Assembly: GCA_002150815.3 (NCBI GenBank)
Contig: NDFF03000029.1
Span: 310,001-374,000, forward strand
DNA length: 64,000 nucleotides
Origin: Grammothele lineata
Taxonomy: Eukaryota; Basidiomycota; Agaricomycetes; Polyporales; Polyporaceae
Direction of reading: 5' to 3'
The notes under the pieces are model-generated. The model saw nothing but the letters and a program-made list of their open reading frames with translations, did not search any database and was not told where the DNA came from. Position numbers and translations under genes: made by a program. Below are positions 25,405 to 36,202 of this stretch, one piece after another (positions within the stretch are counted from its first letter, which is position 1; every line of letters begins with the position of its first letter).

Positions 25405-25978
25405 TTCCCAGCACGGACCTCACGAGGTATATACCGACGACTGTATTGTACGACCTACTTATGTCTTAGAGGTTTTCTGGGTTATTGGATGAGCTGTCGG
25501 GTGCTGTAGTACCCCACGCAACAAGACGTGCATCTGCGATCCTCGAGCTCGGTACATCCACGGAACGCAGGAGGCAATTGTGACCCGAGGATGATGTCGC
25601 GCGCGACGAGCGCTGGCCGAGAGAGCGAGCGACGCGCGACATCAGCGCGAAGTGTCAGGAAGACGTCGCGCGCGGGACGAGCGCGCGCGGCGCATCCCAA
25701 CATCCCGAGATCGTCCCGTGGCCGTAGAGGGGAACAGCTCACGGCTCGAGGGGCCACTGGCGACTGGGCCCGGGAGTGGGCCGTGGTGGGCAAGCACCCC
25801 GACTGGGAGTCTTATGCAAGCATCTCCACCAATCATGCCCCGCAACGTTCGCCCCCTTCAGGCCCTCCATCCCTCACGGCGCCCAACAGACTCCCCCTGC
25901 TAGCCATCCCGCGCTGTGTTCAGGCGACTACCACCACCACCGCTACACCCCGAAGGGCTCGCACTACTCGCCTAAACC
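25405..25978. other. Intergenic, CpG-rich leader of the acidic-protein gene
   Basis: Rich in CGCG, with repeated GTCGCGCGCG and GACGAGCG words near 25590-25690. I see no gene. Probably the promoter and 5' leader of the next gene. Confidence 0.4.
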
Positions 25979-26651
25979 ATGTCCAAAAGTCCTGCCGACC
26001 CAGTAGAGGAGCCCGTGTTGGACGACGAGGAGGGCGACGAGAGCGACGAGTACGAGGACATCGAGGTACGCTTTTCGGCCGCGCGTGCCCGCTTTCGCCC
26101 CCTCCCGTCCGGGCCCGCGCGCTGACGCACGTTCGCCCGGCCTCGCTAGGACGAAGATGGGGAGGACGGTTCGGGCGAGGAAGACGAAGAAGATGAAGGC
26201 GTAGAGGGCGCGGAGGTACGTGTCTTGTCTTTCTCGTACTTCCCCACGTCCGTGCCCCTAACGGTGATCGTGCGCGTCGCGCCCAGACGAACGGCCAGCA
26301 GTCGAGCCTGACGGCGCTCCTCATCGGCGGCGAGGTGAGTCTTCCCGGTTTCCGCGCGACACATCAGGAGATCGCTGATAGAGGGGCCGCAACGCGCAGG
26401 GCGGCGCACAAGTCCAGGACGAGGAGGAAGAGGACGACGAAGACTTTGAGGCGTTCGAGGACGCGCCGCTGGGGGCGAGCGCGACGTCCTCCGTCGCGGG
26501 CACGAAACGGAGCCGCGAAGAGGACGACGAGGTCGCGCAGCTCGCGGGGGAGAACGGTGACCTCGAGGCCGCAGAGGAGGGCGTGGCGAAGAAGGCGAGG
26601 ACGGCGACCGACGACGACGCGAAGGAGGTCGATGACGAGGTCGAGGTCTAA
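25979..26651 (+). CDS. Small, strongly acidic protein, unknown function
   Basis: Four exons, all joined in phase 0: 25979-26065, 26150-26215, 26287-26334 and 26400-26651; 150 residues. The sequence begins MSKSPADPVEEPVLDDEEGD and is dominated by Asp/Glu runs, with only a short uncharged centre (TNGQQSSLTALLIGGE). A basic patch (TKRSREED) and a KKAR tetrapeptide near the C terminus could act as nuclear import signals. The composition resembles acidic histone-chaperone-like or nucleolar proteins, but no fold signature is visible and I assign no function. Four exons keep one frame with consensus GT-AG sites and the sequence ends in a clean stop, which supports a real gene despite its low complexity. 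Confidence 0.7.
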
Positions 26652-27355
26652 GGCGAATGGGGATGGAGAAGAATACGGACACTTAAATGTGCTCTTCTGA
26701 AGAACGATAACAGTGGAAGCCTCGGATATGTTTATGTTTTCCTTATCGCGTACTTTCGCGTCCTTTGTTCACCGTGTACGATACATCCTCGCTTGCTTGA
26801 TTGCTTGTTGTAATTCACGTTGTAGTAGCTTGTACCCGCCCTGTAAGGTGATTAGACCTGTGCCTATCCGTGTGAGGAGTATGGATGGGTTTATCGGAAT
26901 CTGGTGTCTTCCGGTCCGAGTTCTTACCGCAGCTCGCCGTTAGTCGTGCCCTGCGTTCTTCGCGCTTTTACCCTTATATCCGGGGGCTCCTTTCAATCTT
27001 CCTATAGGGGGGTTGTTTCAGAGAGCACCGAGATTCCGCTTTTATCAGCTAACATTTACGCTGTTGACCGTATGTATTATGTTGGCTCGTAACGTGCTAG
27101 AGTTTCATACACCATTATTTCGTGGACACGTTGTTAAACTAGTGAACACGAGTCCGCCTATAGCCGCCGGAATCTGACCGTATACATCTTGCTGAATCAA
27201 GGGAGCCGCGATTACATGTTGAACACAGTGGAACTCAACCAACACTTCCGAAAACAAGGATCGAAGTTGGCGTGTGGGTGAAGACTACCCGCAGACGCCG
27301 TCTAGGGCCACCTTCAGACGTCTTGGTACCCTGCAGCCGCATCAGCCGATCCAAG
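26652..27355. other. Intergenic between convergent genes, no gene seen
   Basis: T-rich 3' flank of the acidic-protein gene and the 3' flank of the minus-strand small gene. I see no repeat and no supportable open frame. Confidence 0.45.
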
Positions 27356-27881
27356 TCATTGAGGTACAAGCCCGCCGCGCATCCATTGCGGTTCGCCCTC
27401 CAAGCTCAGCAACGCCTTCCACCGCTCCAGATCGCCTCCTCCCGGCCGCACATCATAGACGAACCACTCGTCCTTCTCATAATTGTACACATATCGTGCC
27501 AGGATCAGGTGCTGAGAGACATCCAGGATGTTTGTATGCATCAGTTCGCTAGGGTCGGCCATCCAGTAGAGCTCGCCGTAACTCGACCCGGTCACGCCAG
27601 CGGCGGAAGCGGCCAGCTGGATGGCCTCGTACACGGCGTGAAATTGCTCGCCGGGCTGGTTGGCGTCGAAGAAGTCGCGGTGCCTGTCGGTGACGAGATA
27701 CCCGAAGACGGATTCGGTCTTCTGGAGGTGAGGTGGGACCGGAGGAAGCGGAGATGACTTGCTTAAAGTACTAATCAAACCTTAGATGACACCAGGTAAG
27801 AGATAATTAGGCGGCTACTAGTGCTCACATGGTAGACTTGGGCTTCTCTTGGTCAAGAGGCAAGGGCAGTTCGGTAGCCAT
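27356..27881 (-). CDS. Small conserved protein of unknown function, copy 2 of an inverted pair
   Basis: Exons 27881-27829 and 27770-27356 (minus strand), joined by a 58-nt intron, encode 155 residues starting MATELPLPLDQEKPKST. The protein is very close to the one at 18516-19032: long identical blocks include PPVPPHLQKTESVFGYLV, LYWMADPSELMH and VRPGGGDLERWKALL. Differences cluster in the middle (after FDAN and around the SAAGVTGSS stretch) and in the N-terminal tail. The introns also align, sharing ATTATCTCTT-, CATCTAAGGTTT- and TTAG-type words. No function can be assigned. Both copies are open, so neither is an obvious pseudogene. Confidence 0.8.
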
Positions 27882-28600
27882 GGTGTGAGCGGGCCTATGG
27901 ATGCATTCTGAAGAGGAAGACGAGGGAGAGGGTTGTGCTGCTGATAGGGGCGAGTATTTAGTCTATTGATCGTTCCCCATAAATTAAGCATTAATGAGAC
28001 GCCGATGTTAGAGCTCACAATCGGAGTTTGAAACAAAAGATTAACCACTCTGGCGTCGGCGACTGGTAGGTGAATGACGCGTATTCACCCGACGTTTGAC
28101 TTTCGACATGAGCCTTAAGCTTCCAAGCTCTGACGTTAATGTTGAAATTATACCGAAGCTCTCTAAATCGTCTCCGTTAATTCCACGTGAGTTTGTACCA
28201 CATTTTACTGTGGGACGCTCGTCTATCTTGCAAAGTAGTTTCTATCTGTGCTCATGAACAGCATATCTCTCGAGCTATTTAATCTCGTCGGCCAATGGTG
28301 TCAGCGTGATACGTAAGTCGAATAAAGGATTGTCAGCGTGCAACTTGGTGCAACCCGACAATTTCCCCTCTCTGTATACCGATTTGTCCCTCATTACCAA
28401 ACCAGATAATACCGAGGCCTGAGCTGTCATCGCGTGCTTCCTCCGCGGCCAAACATATCTGGTCAAGTGAATATGCTACTAACATGGCATGAGGGTATAG
28501 CAATAAACAAAAATTCTAGGGTACGACGACGGAGATTATGGCAAGTGAGTGACGGGCAACATAGCAATAATCCATCCAATACATGTGTCTACACCCCCGC
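27882..28600. other. Intergenic, AT-richer, no gene seen
   Basis: Promoter side of the small minus-strand gene and 3' side of the dynactin gene. Stops are frequent in all frames and I see no repeat. Confidence 0.45.
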
Positions 28601-31600
28601 TCAATCCTCCGCCAAGTGGCTAGTCACCTCCAACAGCCCCTTTAGCCTCCTTCCCAGCCGCTCACCCTGCATCCTCCGCTCGAAAAGCTGGTACGCCGGC
28701 GTCTTCTTACGCGGCAACCACGCCTTCTTCTGCAACGCCGGCGCGGGCTGGTCCTCGCCCTCACCGTCGGCGGTGGCGCGGCGCGCGCGCAGGACGGAGA
28801 GGTCGACGAGCTTCGGCGACGCCGCGTACTTGATCACCTCGCGGTACAGCAGCTTCGACTCGACCGCGAGCGCGCGCAGCGTCGGTGGTGCCCTCTGCAC
28901 GTCCACGTCCGCGTCCGAGTCGGCGTCCGAGCCGCCGCCTTCAGAGTCGGACGAATCTGAAAGAGAGGAAGGGACGAGCGCGGGTGTGGGTGGGGTGGGC
29001 GCGCGTAACGTGGGGAGGGATTCGATCTCCCGGAGGAGGTCTTGGCCTTTGAGGAAGGAGTTCTCGTTCCGTAGGAAGCGGACCGTCCCGCGGAGGGCGT
29101 CGATCTGGCGTGCACGCGTCAGCGCTCCCATTCTCCACGAATGCATATCACGCTGAGAAAAGCTCACCTGCTCGAGCAGATATGATGTCTCGAGGTTACC
29201 CTCGGCAGGCACGCTCTCCGCCTCCACGGCCTGCGCGGCGGTGGGCTGGCGCTCAGGATGCGCCGCGAGCGTCTTGAGCTTCGCGTTGTCCTGCTCGAGC
29301 GCATCCAAATCCGCCTGGAGCTGCTCCATCGCCTCCTCGTACGCGCGCTCCTGCTTGCGCGCCTTGGCGAGCTCGTTCTCGAGCTCGGTGATCGTGTCCG
29401 CCTGCTTCTTCACCGTCTCCATCCGCCGCTCCATCAGCTCGATTTTGACGCCGGTCTCTTGGATCGTCTGGTCCTTGAGCTTGAGCGTGCGCGCGAGCGC
29501 CTGGATCTCGTCGTTGAGCTGCGCGACCTTGCGCTCGGCCTCGACGTTGATCGCCGTGGCGGCTTTGATGTCGTCGATCCGGATGACCCACGGCGCGGTG
29601 CCGGTGACTGAGGGGTTGGGAGTGAGCGATGCGAGATCTCGTCAGTGGAAGGGCACGTACTCTTCAGCGTGTTCTCCGCTTCGAGGGACATGGGCACAAT
29701 CTTGTTTGCGTCCTGGATGACCTGCCCGAAGAACTCACCGACCGAGTCCCACGGGGACGTACTGTCCTTGCCCTTGCCGACGGTGGACTCGGTGCTCTGC
29801 TTGACAAACGCGAGCACGTTCGAGAGTTGGAACGCGGACTTGTTCGCACGGACGTCGCTGATGTGAGGCATGACGAGTTGTGCGAGCTATATGCGCCTTC
29901 AATCAGAACGAGAGCGAGTAGACATCAATCAAGACGGCTACGCACAGAGATACCGAAGTTGACGAGCTCCGGCACGGTGTTGTTGAGCGCTTGCAGCTGA
30001 GGCACGAAATGTGGCTTGAGCGCCATCGAGTCCTGCGTGAGGTCCTCGACTCGCTTCGTCAGTTTCCTACAGCGCGTTTGTTAGATGCATCCGACAGAGA
30101 TACGTGCAGACGCACTTTGAGAGAACTTTCGCGCTTCTGCATTGATCGAGGAGCTTCTGAAGGGGCCCGAAGAAATCAGTTTCGGGGTCAACACTTCCCA
30201 TGTCAACCTCGACATCTGTCAAATACCGTGAGACACGTACACTCCACTGAAAATACAGAGTCAAATGGACTTACCATCGTCCCTAAGCACGGCCATGACG
30301 GACGTCTTGATCAGCCCCACCGACGCCGCGAACATCTCCAAATCATGGTCGAACGCGAGCGCGTACCCGAGCTCGCGCTCGCCCAGGTCAAAGTCGAAGC
30401 TGCCAAAGTACGTCTCGGCGAGGTGGTCGAACTGGGCCTGCATCTTCGCCGCGTCGCTCACGCACTCGAGCTCGCGGAACTCCTCGCGCCGGAGGAGGTC
30501 GATGTGCATGTCCACGCGCTTCTCCATGGGCGCGACGTCCGCGAAGATGCGGCCGACGCCGAGGAAGGCGTCGACGTCGCACCGGCGCATGATCGCGGCG
30601 AAGCGCTTGCAGGTCGTGGAGAGGCTCGAGAGGCGGCCGCGCATCTGCAGCGCTGGTTAGGGTGTGCGCAATCCACTTAGAATTAGGTATGCTGACCTCG
30701 CAGATGCCGACGAGAATGTCGGATACGGGGCCGTTGAGCGACTCGGGGAGGTGTGGGTCTGGGCGACGATAGTGTTGATGAGGTCGACCTTCGCCGCGAG
30801 GCGCTGGAAGAACATGTAGCAGTTGGTGGCGTCCATGTCTGACTCGACATAAACTTGGGGAAGGTAAGGCTGTGACAGACGTGTGAGAAAATAACAGACG
30901 AGGGAGGAGGGGCGGAGCGTACCTGCACGATGGTGAGAAGTTCGCGGGCTTCACGCGCCTCGATCTTCTTCACTTCCAGGTCGATGTGCCGCGCCTGGTT
31001 CTTGGACGCCGAGGACTGGAGCTTGAGGTTGAGAGACATCATTGCTGCGGTCTGCGAAGCGGCGGTGGCAGACTCGTGCTGAGCCGTCTGTGTCTCAGCG
31101 CGGAGGGTGTCGAGCTCGCTACGAGCGAGTCAGAAGGGAGTTTCCAGAAGAAACGTAACACAACGCACGTCTGTAGGGACAACACGAGCTCGCGGAATTG
31201 GACGATGGTGCCCTCAAGGTCCTGGCATGCCTCCTCAAGGCCCTGAATCTTGCGCGATTGGTCGTGTATCTGCATGTCCTTGGCGTCTACAGTTGTCGTT
31301 AGTCTAGGCTGGGCATCCAGAGGGCGCGACCACTCACCAATATCTTCCTGCAGCGCCTTCTCGGTCTCCATGTGGTTCTCCTCAAGCTCGTCGTTGAGCT
31401 CCTTGAGTGCCTCAAGATCCTCGATGGTGATCCGCATCTCTTCGATTTTCTAGTAGAACTACTCAGCCACAGATCCACTTCGATGAAAGCGTGAATTTAC
31501 CTCTCCGAGCATGAGATTCCGTTCAGTAAGTTGTACCAGGAGGTCCTCGGCTCCAAGAGCATCGTCGAGTTGTGCCTTCAGGTCTTCGATCTGAGCGTCG

Positions 31601-33248
31601 GCATTCTGGAGCTTGATGAGCGTTGACTCGTATTGGGCTATTCGACATTTCTCAGCGGTTTGAAAGTAGAACAAGCGAGAATGCGTACCCTGCATATCAT
31701 CTAGGTTCGTGACGTCCTTCTCCATCTCCGCTATCCTCCTTCGCTGCTCGTGATCCGTCTCTTGCGAGATGTCCCGAAGTCTGTTGCGAGTTCGGTATAG
31801 GTTCTGACGGAGGACACAAGTCAAACGTACCTGATCAACGCCTCTTTGAGACGTTCATTCTGCTTCTCTAGCTGGATGTACTCCAGTGATTGCTTGACGT
31901 TATTCTCCCCACTATCACCTCCTCCAACGACTGAAGCCGCCCGCGTCAAGCCATCGAACGTCGCCCTCATACCAACGCAGGACTTACCTCCTTCCTCCTT
32001 CAAATGCTCCAGCTCGATCTCCAGCATCGCCGCCTTCTCCTGCGCCTCCTCCAGATCCGCCTCCGCGACCTCCGCGCGCTCCTCCGCCATCTCCTTGTCG
32101 AGCATCGCCATCTCGAGCTGCTCCTGCGCGTCGAGGATGCGGCCCTCGGCGAGCTGCGCGAGCTGTTGCGCGTCCGCGAGCTCGCGGCGCGTCGCGATGA
32201 GCTCCGTCTGCTGCTGGTTGAGCTTCGCTTGGAGCTTCGGCCGGAGCGCGACGAAGGACTCGGCCTCGGAGAGGCGCGTCTCGAGCTCGCGCACGTGCCG
32301 CGCGTCGTCGGCGCGCTTCGCCTCGAGCACGCGGATCTTGGCGCGGAGCTCTTGGAGTTCAGTGTCGTCGACGACTTTCTGGGGAGGGGAGAGAGAGGGG
32401 GGTCGTTGGTTTGCGTGTAGGGTTGTGGGGTACGGAAATGAAGTGGGGGACTTACGACGGGCGTGGCGGGTCGGGAGGGCGGCTTGGCGGTTTGCAGGGC
32501 CGGGGACGGTTCTGGTGGTTCCGACTCTGGCTCCGAGTCTTGGCGAGGCGACGAGACGCGTCGAAGCGAGGAAGGTTGTGGAGGCTGAGGTGAAGACTGT
32601 CCCGGCGAGGAGTGTACCTTCGGGAAGATCTTCGGCGCAGCTTCCAACAGCGGAGACTCGGGGAGACGAGGACTTCGGGTGGTCGGACTGGGCGCATCGG
32701 ATTGGATGGAGTTGTTACGCGCAAGGGATCGAGACTGAAGTGTTAAGGACTGGCGTTTCGATGGGGAACCGAGACGTGCAGGGGTAGGCCGTCCTGGGGA
32801 GAGCAGCGCGCTCCCGTTGCCTTGCGCTGACGCGGCCGACTTCGCGGGGCTCGCGGAACGTGGAGAAGCGGGCGTGCGGACAGAGGGTGTTCTTGATAGA
32901 CTACCAGTGCGTGAATGTCCGAGTGTCCGAGCGACTGCAGGTGCAGACTAAAGGATCATCGGTATATGGGAGGGAACGCGAGAACAAGTAACATACCGCA
33001 GGTTCCGGCGTCGCCGCAATAACCTTGACCTGACTAGGACGAACAAACACACCATAGTTTGGTTTGCAGTTAAAGTACCGGACTCCCTGGACCGTTCCGT
33101 CGTTCTTGCCGTTTGGTACTGAGAGCTCGAGGCCAACCCATTTGCCGGGGGCGAAGGAGGTGGCACCGCAGAACCTCACGACGCCTCGGCCAGCGGGAAC
33201 ATCGACGATAGCCCCGAGAGGAGGGTCGGTAGAAGCGGATGGAGGCAT
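28601..33248 (-). CDS. Dynactin subunit p150/Glued (Nip100/ro-3 type)
   Basis: Largest dynactin subunit; it links cytoplasmic dynein to microtubules and cargo. The minus-strand gene starts at 33248 (MPPSASTDPPLG) and has more than ten short introns. The N-terminal CAP-Gly domain (about 33230-33010) reads GRGVVRFCG, GKWVGLELSVPNGKNDG and NYGVFVRPSQV, including the GKNDG tubulin-tail-binding motif. A Ser/Pro-rich linker follows (about 32900-32430). Then come long coiled coils (about 32380-31830 and 31800-31040) with heptad sequences such as LETRLSEAESF and LEELKE-type repeats. The central dynactin region (about 31040-29600) includes DMDATNCYMFFQRLAAKVD (near 30850). A second coiled coil (about 29560-29240) precedes the acidic and Arg-rich C terminus, which ends LLEVTSHLAED. 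Exact exon joins between 30700 and 29600 are unsure. Confidence 0.88.
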
Positions 33249-33944
33249 GGACGGAACGGCAGACGAGCCGCTCAGGCTGTCTTTGGGCTGTCTGCACTGT
33301 GCAGGCGAGAAAGTATGAGTTGGGCTAAGGCTGAGTCGCTGAAAGACGCCGAGCACTGTGAGCTCGAAATCGACATGTTTAGATAGACGCCTTAATCTCA
33401 AGAGCTTTTTAATCACCACGCTTACCGTTTAATCGACGATGGCATGTACGATGAAATGGATGGCAATGGGGTATCGATAGTCTCGGCTCCAGACGTTCTA
33501 CGTGCTCCTACACCTGCGCTCACGAGCTCGTCGCTGCGCTCCGAGCGTGCACTGGCGTGCAGGGGAAGAAGGGACGAGCGGAGTATGAATATGAGGGACG
33601 GATGAACTTTTGGAAGGAAGCGATTGATGGAGGTGTGTTCAGCGCTAGTTTTTTCGTGAGCGCCGGTGCAGGAGCACTGTAGAACCGAACGATTGTCTTC
33701 GTATAAGCGCCAGAACGGATGGGAACGAGACTAGGGTATCGATAATATGCTGCGTACAGATTGTAGTATTCAATGTGAAGTTCTATCTGGAACCGTGTTG
33801 CGTTAGCAGCCGGGTAAACCGGCTTGTTAAAGCCTGTTGAATGCTGGGCGTGACTCTAATAAGTAGCGGCGTCAACTATGAGCATCGCTAGTCAGTTCCG
33901 ATTCACAAAGAATCGGTTATATAGATGGCGTTCGCAGACACCCA

Positions 33945-34137
33945 CACGTGACTACTCTACCCCGGCGTTTGCCGAACTTCCCCCCATAGAATCTTCCAAG
34001 TGTGGGCTCGCTTAACCCCTCACGTGATTGTCCTTCCCATCCGCGTCAGATGTCTACACGTGATCTTTCTACCCTGCCCCCGGACTTGCCCCATGGGACT
34101 ATCGCCTTTCCCCACGCGTTGATCCGAAACTCACGTG
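33945..34137. repeat. Cluster of four CACGTG palindromes in a degenerate repeat
   Basis: CACGTG occurs at 33945-33950, 34021-34026, 34057-34062 and 34132-34137. Each is followed by a pyrimidine-rich stretch with ACCC or CCGG words, so the spacing looks like a worn tandem repeat. CACGTG is the E-box core bound by bHLH factors such as Cbf1/Pho4, but a role here is not shown. Confidence 0.5.
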
Positions 34138-34423
34138 CGTGTTTTCGACCCGGCCCGTTGCCCCTCTGCGCGCCAGGAAGACCGCGAACTGGTGTGCGGC
34201 CGCCCGTCAGCCCCCGCCATACGTTTGATTCTGGGGGTGGGGAGACATATGTACGCACCGGCTGTGCTCCTGAGGCGTCCATGACTGACGTTCTAGGTGT
34301 TGTAAAATAAGCGCCCAAACTTCGCGTGCTGAAACCGGTGTCAGCAGTACAAAACTAATAACAAGTCAGCGCTCACCTCTTCAGAATTGGCCAACCAGAT
34401 CTCCAGAGGGGGTCAAGTGTCTG

Positions 34424-34465
34424 CTAGAGCCTACAATCCAGGGCCCAATGGAGTATAGGCTCTAG
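34424..34465. repeat. Perfect 10-bp inverted repeat (stem-loop)
   Basis: CTAGAGCCTA at 34424-34433 is matched by TAGGCTCTAG at 34456-34465, with a 22-base spacer that itself contains a TCCA/TGGA pair around GGGCCC. The repeat could form a stable hairpin. It lies between the dynactin gene and the Helitron-like block. Confidence 0.6.
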
Positions 34466-34823
34466 AAGAAACCTGACCAGAGAGTAGGGAGACGTTCGTA
34501 CGATGTCCATCTGCAGACGTCCTTCACACGCATCAGCTAAGGGGAAAATGTTCATGGTAATTCATACCATATGCCACCTATAGAGCCTGATGAAGAAATG
34601 TTACCTAATAAAAGGATGCATGCCGCTACAAGGTAGCGTCAACTGCTATTGAACACTAGAGAAAACAATAGTCAAACCCACCGACGTTGCCATAGCCAGG
34701 TTGTGCAAGAGAAACAGGGCACTCCAACAAAGGAGGCCAGACGCACAACGGAAATCGTTGTTGGGCTTAGGGGAGTCTGGCGAGGATGCCCCGCTACTAT
34801 GCCCGAAGGCGTAGACTCCCCCA

Positions 34824-34912
34824 GTCCTCCCGGAGCGTTGGAGCTTGCCGAAGGCCCGACGCTCCGTATGGGAGGACACCCCGCTCCCTCAAGGTGCTCG
34901 GCCAACACCTTG
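34824..34912. repeat. Compound inverted repeats
   Basis: Outer arms GTCCTCCC (34824-34831) and GGGAGGAC (34870-34877) enclose GGAGCGT (34832-34838) and ACGCTCC (34859-34865), giving a 15-bp interrupted stem. A second hairpin follows at once: CAAGGTG (34890-34896) and CACCTTG (34906-34912). About 70 bases further on, CGAGACGCGT is repeated twice in tandem (34981-35000). Confidence 0.6.
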
Positions 34913-35089
34913 AAGGAGGTCAACCGAACTCGTCTGTGCGAAGAAGACGAACGTCTCGGAGAGACGTTGTCTTGACGTGTCGAGACGCGTCGAGACGCGT
35001 CTTGAACCGCGTTGGTTGGTGTTGTTTACTTTCCCACACTCACGCGCTAGGACGACCGCCGGGCGCCAGACCGACTGACTCGCCCTCCG

Positions 35090-35570
35090 CAGGCCCACTT
35101 GTCCTCCTCGCCGCTCCTCGCCGCTCGCCCCCCTCGCCTTGTCCTCCTCGCCGCTCGTCCTCTTCGCCGCTCGTTCTCCTCGCCATCCACGCCACTCGCC
35201 ATCCTCGCCACTCGTCCTCCTCGCCCTTTCTTGTCCTCCTCGCCCCTCCTTGTTCTCCTCGCCCCCCTGTCCTCCTCGTCCCTCCTCGTCCTCCTCGCCT
35301 TTCGCCGCTCCTCGCCCCTCGCCGCGCCTTGCCCCTCGTCCCTCGCCCCCCTCGCCCCTCGCCCCCTTCGCCGCTCGTCCTCCTCGCCATCCCCCCACTC
35401 GCCATCCTTGCCACTCGCCATCCTCGCCACTCGTCCTCCTCGTCCCTCACCGCTCCTCGCCGCTCGTCCTCCTCGCCGCCCCTCGCCGCTCCTCGCCGCT
35501 CGTCTCCGCCCCCCTCGCCCCTCGCCCCCCTCGCCCCTCGCTCCTCGCCGCTCGCCTTTGTCTTCCACGC
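35090..35570. repeat. Low-complexity tract, CCTCGCC/CTCGTCCTC minisatellite
   Basis: About 480 bases made almost only of C, T and G in irregular repeats of CCTCGCC, GCTCGTCCTCCTCGCC and CACTCGCCATCCTCGCC units. Adenine is nearly absent on the plus strand. All six frames stay largely open, so the long open frames on both strands here are artefacts of composition. The region is probably non-coding satellite-like DNA. Confidence 0.8.
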
Positions 35571-36178
35571 CATTCGATCGGCCGATGGCTTCCCTCAACA
35601 AGATACTAGTACCATTGGGACGACCCGTGTCGCGTGTCGCTGCCATCCGATCAGCTTATCCGGAGTCGAGGGAGGCAGTCGCGATAGGTCCGACAATGGC
35701 TCGCGGTAAGTGCTCCTCGTAATGTCTCGGCGCGCGTGTCCTGACTCTGGTGGACGTTCTGCGGAAGACCCCTCATGCGATGCCTTCGCCAACACCAAGC
35801 ATTTGACGGGCCAAAGGAGCGCACGTCCCTGGCCTCTCTCATGGTTATCGGAAGGGACAAGGATAGAGGGGCGTGGTCGAGCACTCAGCCAACTCGTGCA
35901 CGCACAGGACCGGGCGCACGGTGTCTTCCAGGTATTGGGCGGAGACGGGATTCTCATACACGGCGGCTCGCGCGGCGCCCCCTCGCCCGTCTTTGCTGTT
36001 ACGGGGGTAATTAGAGTAGTAGTGGTCGGTTGCGATGTAGTTCTGAACGAGAATAGTGTCGAACGTGGTGAGGGGAAGGAATGGACAAGTAGCTCAGAAA
36101 GTCGACATCATCTGTGCCCGTTCTACTTGACCGGTATGTCGTCAGCCTCTATGTACTCAATATAACGCATCCGCTTGA
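35571..36178. other. Flank of the Helitron-like block, possible coding relic on minus strand
   Basis: No intact gene is seen. One minus-strand frame (about 36070-35860) reads as a plausible protein fragment with QNYIATDHYYSNYPRNSKDG, then SAQYLEDTVRPVLCVHEL. It has no start and ends at a stop, so it may be a relic of a mobile-element gene. I do not recognise it. Confidence 0.3.
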
Positions 36179-36202
36179 ATGCCGGACGTCTCATCTAGAA
36201 TC

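Noticed and set aside
34786..35709. A 307-codon open frame on the plus strand (and long ones on the minus strand) through 35.1-35.6 kb
   Set aside because: All frames are open because the tract is low-complexity; the translations are simple Ser/Pro/Arg or Glu/Arg/Gly repeats without domain sequence.
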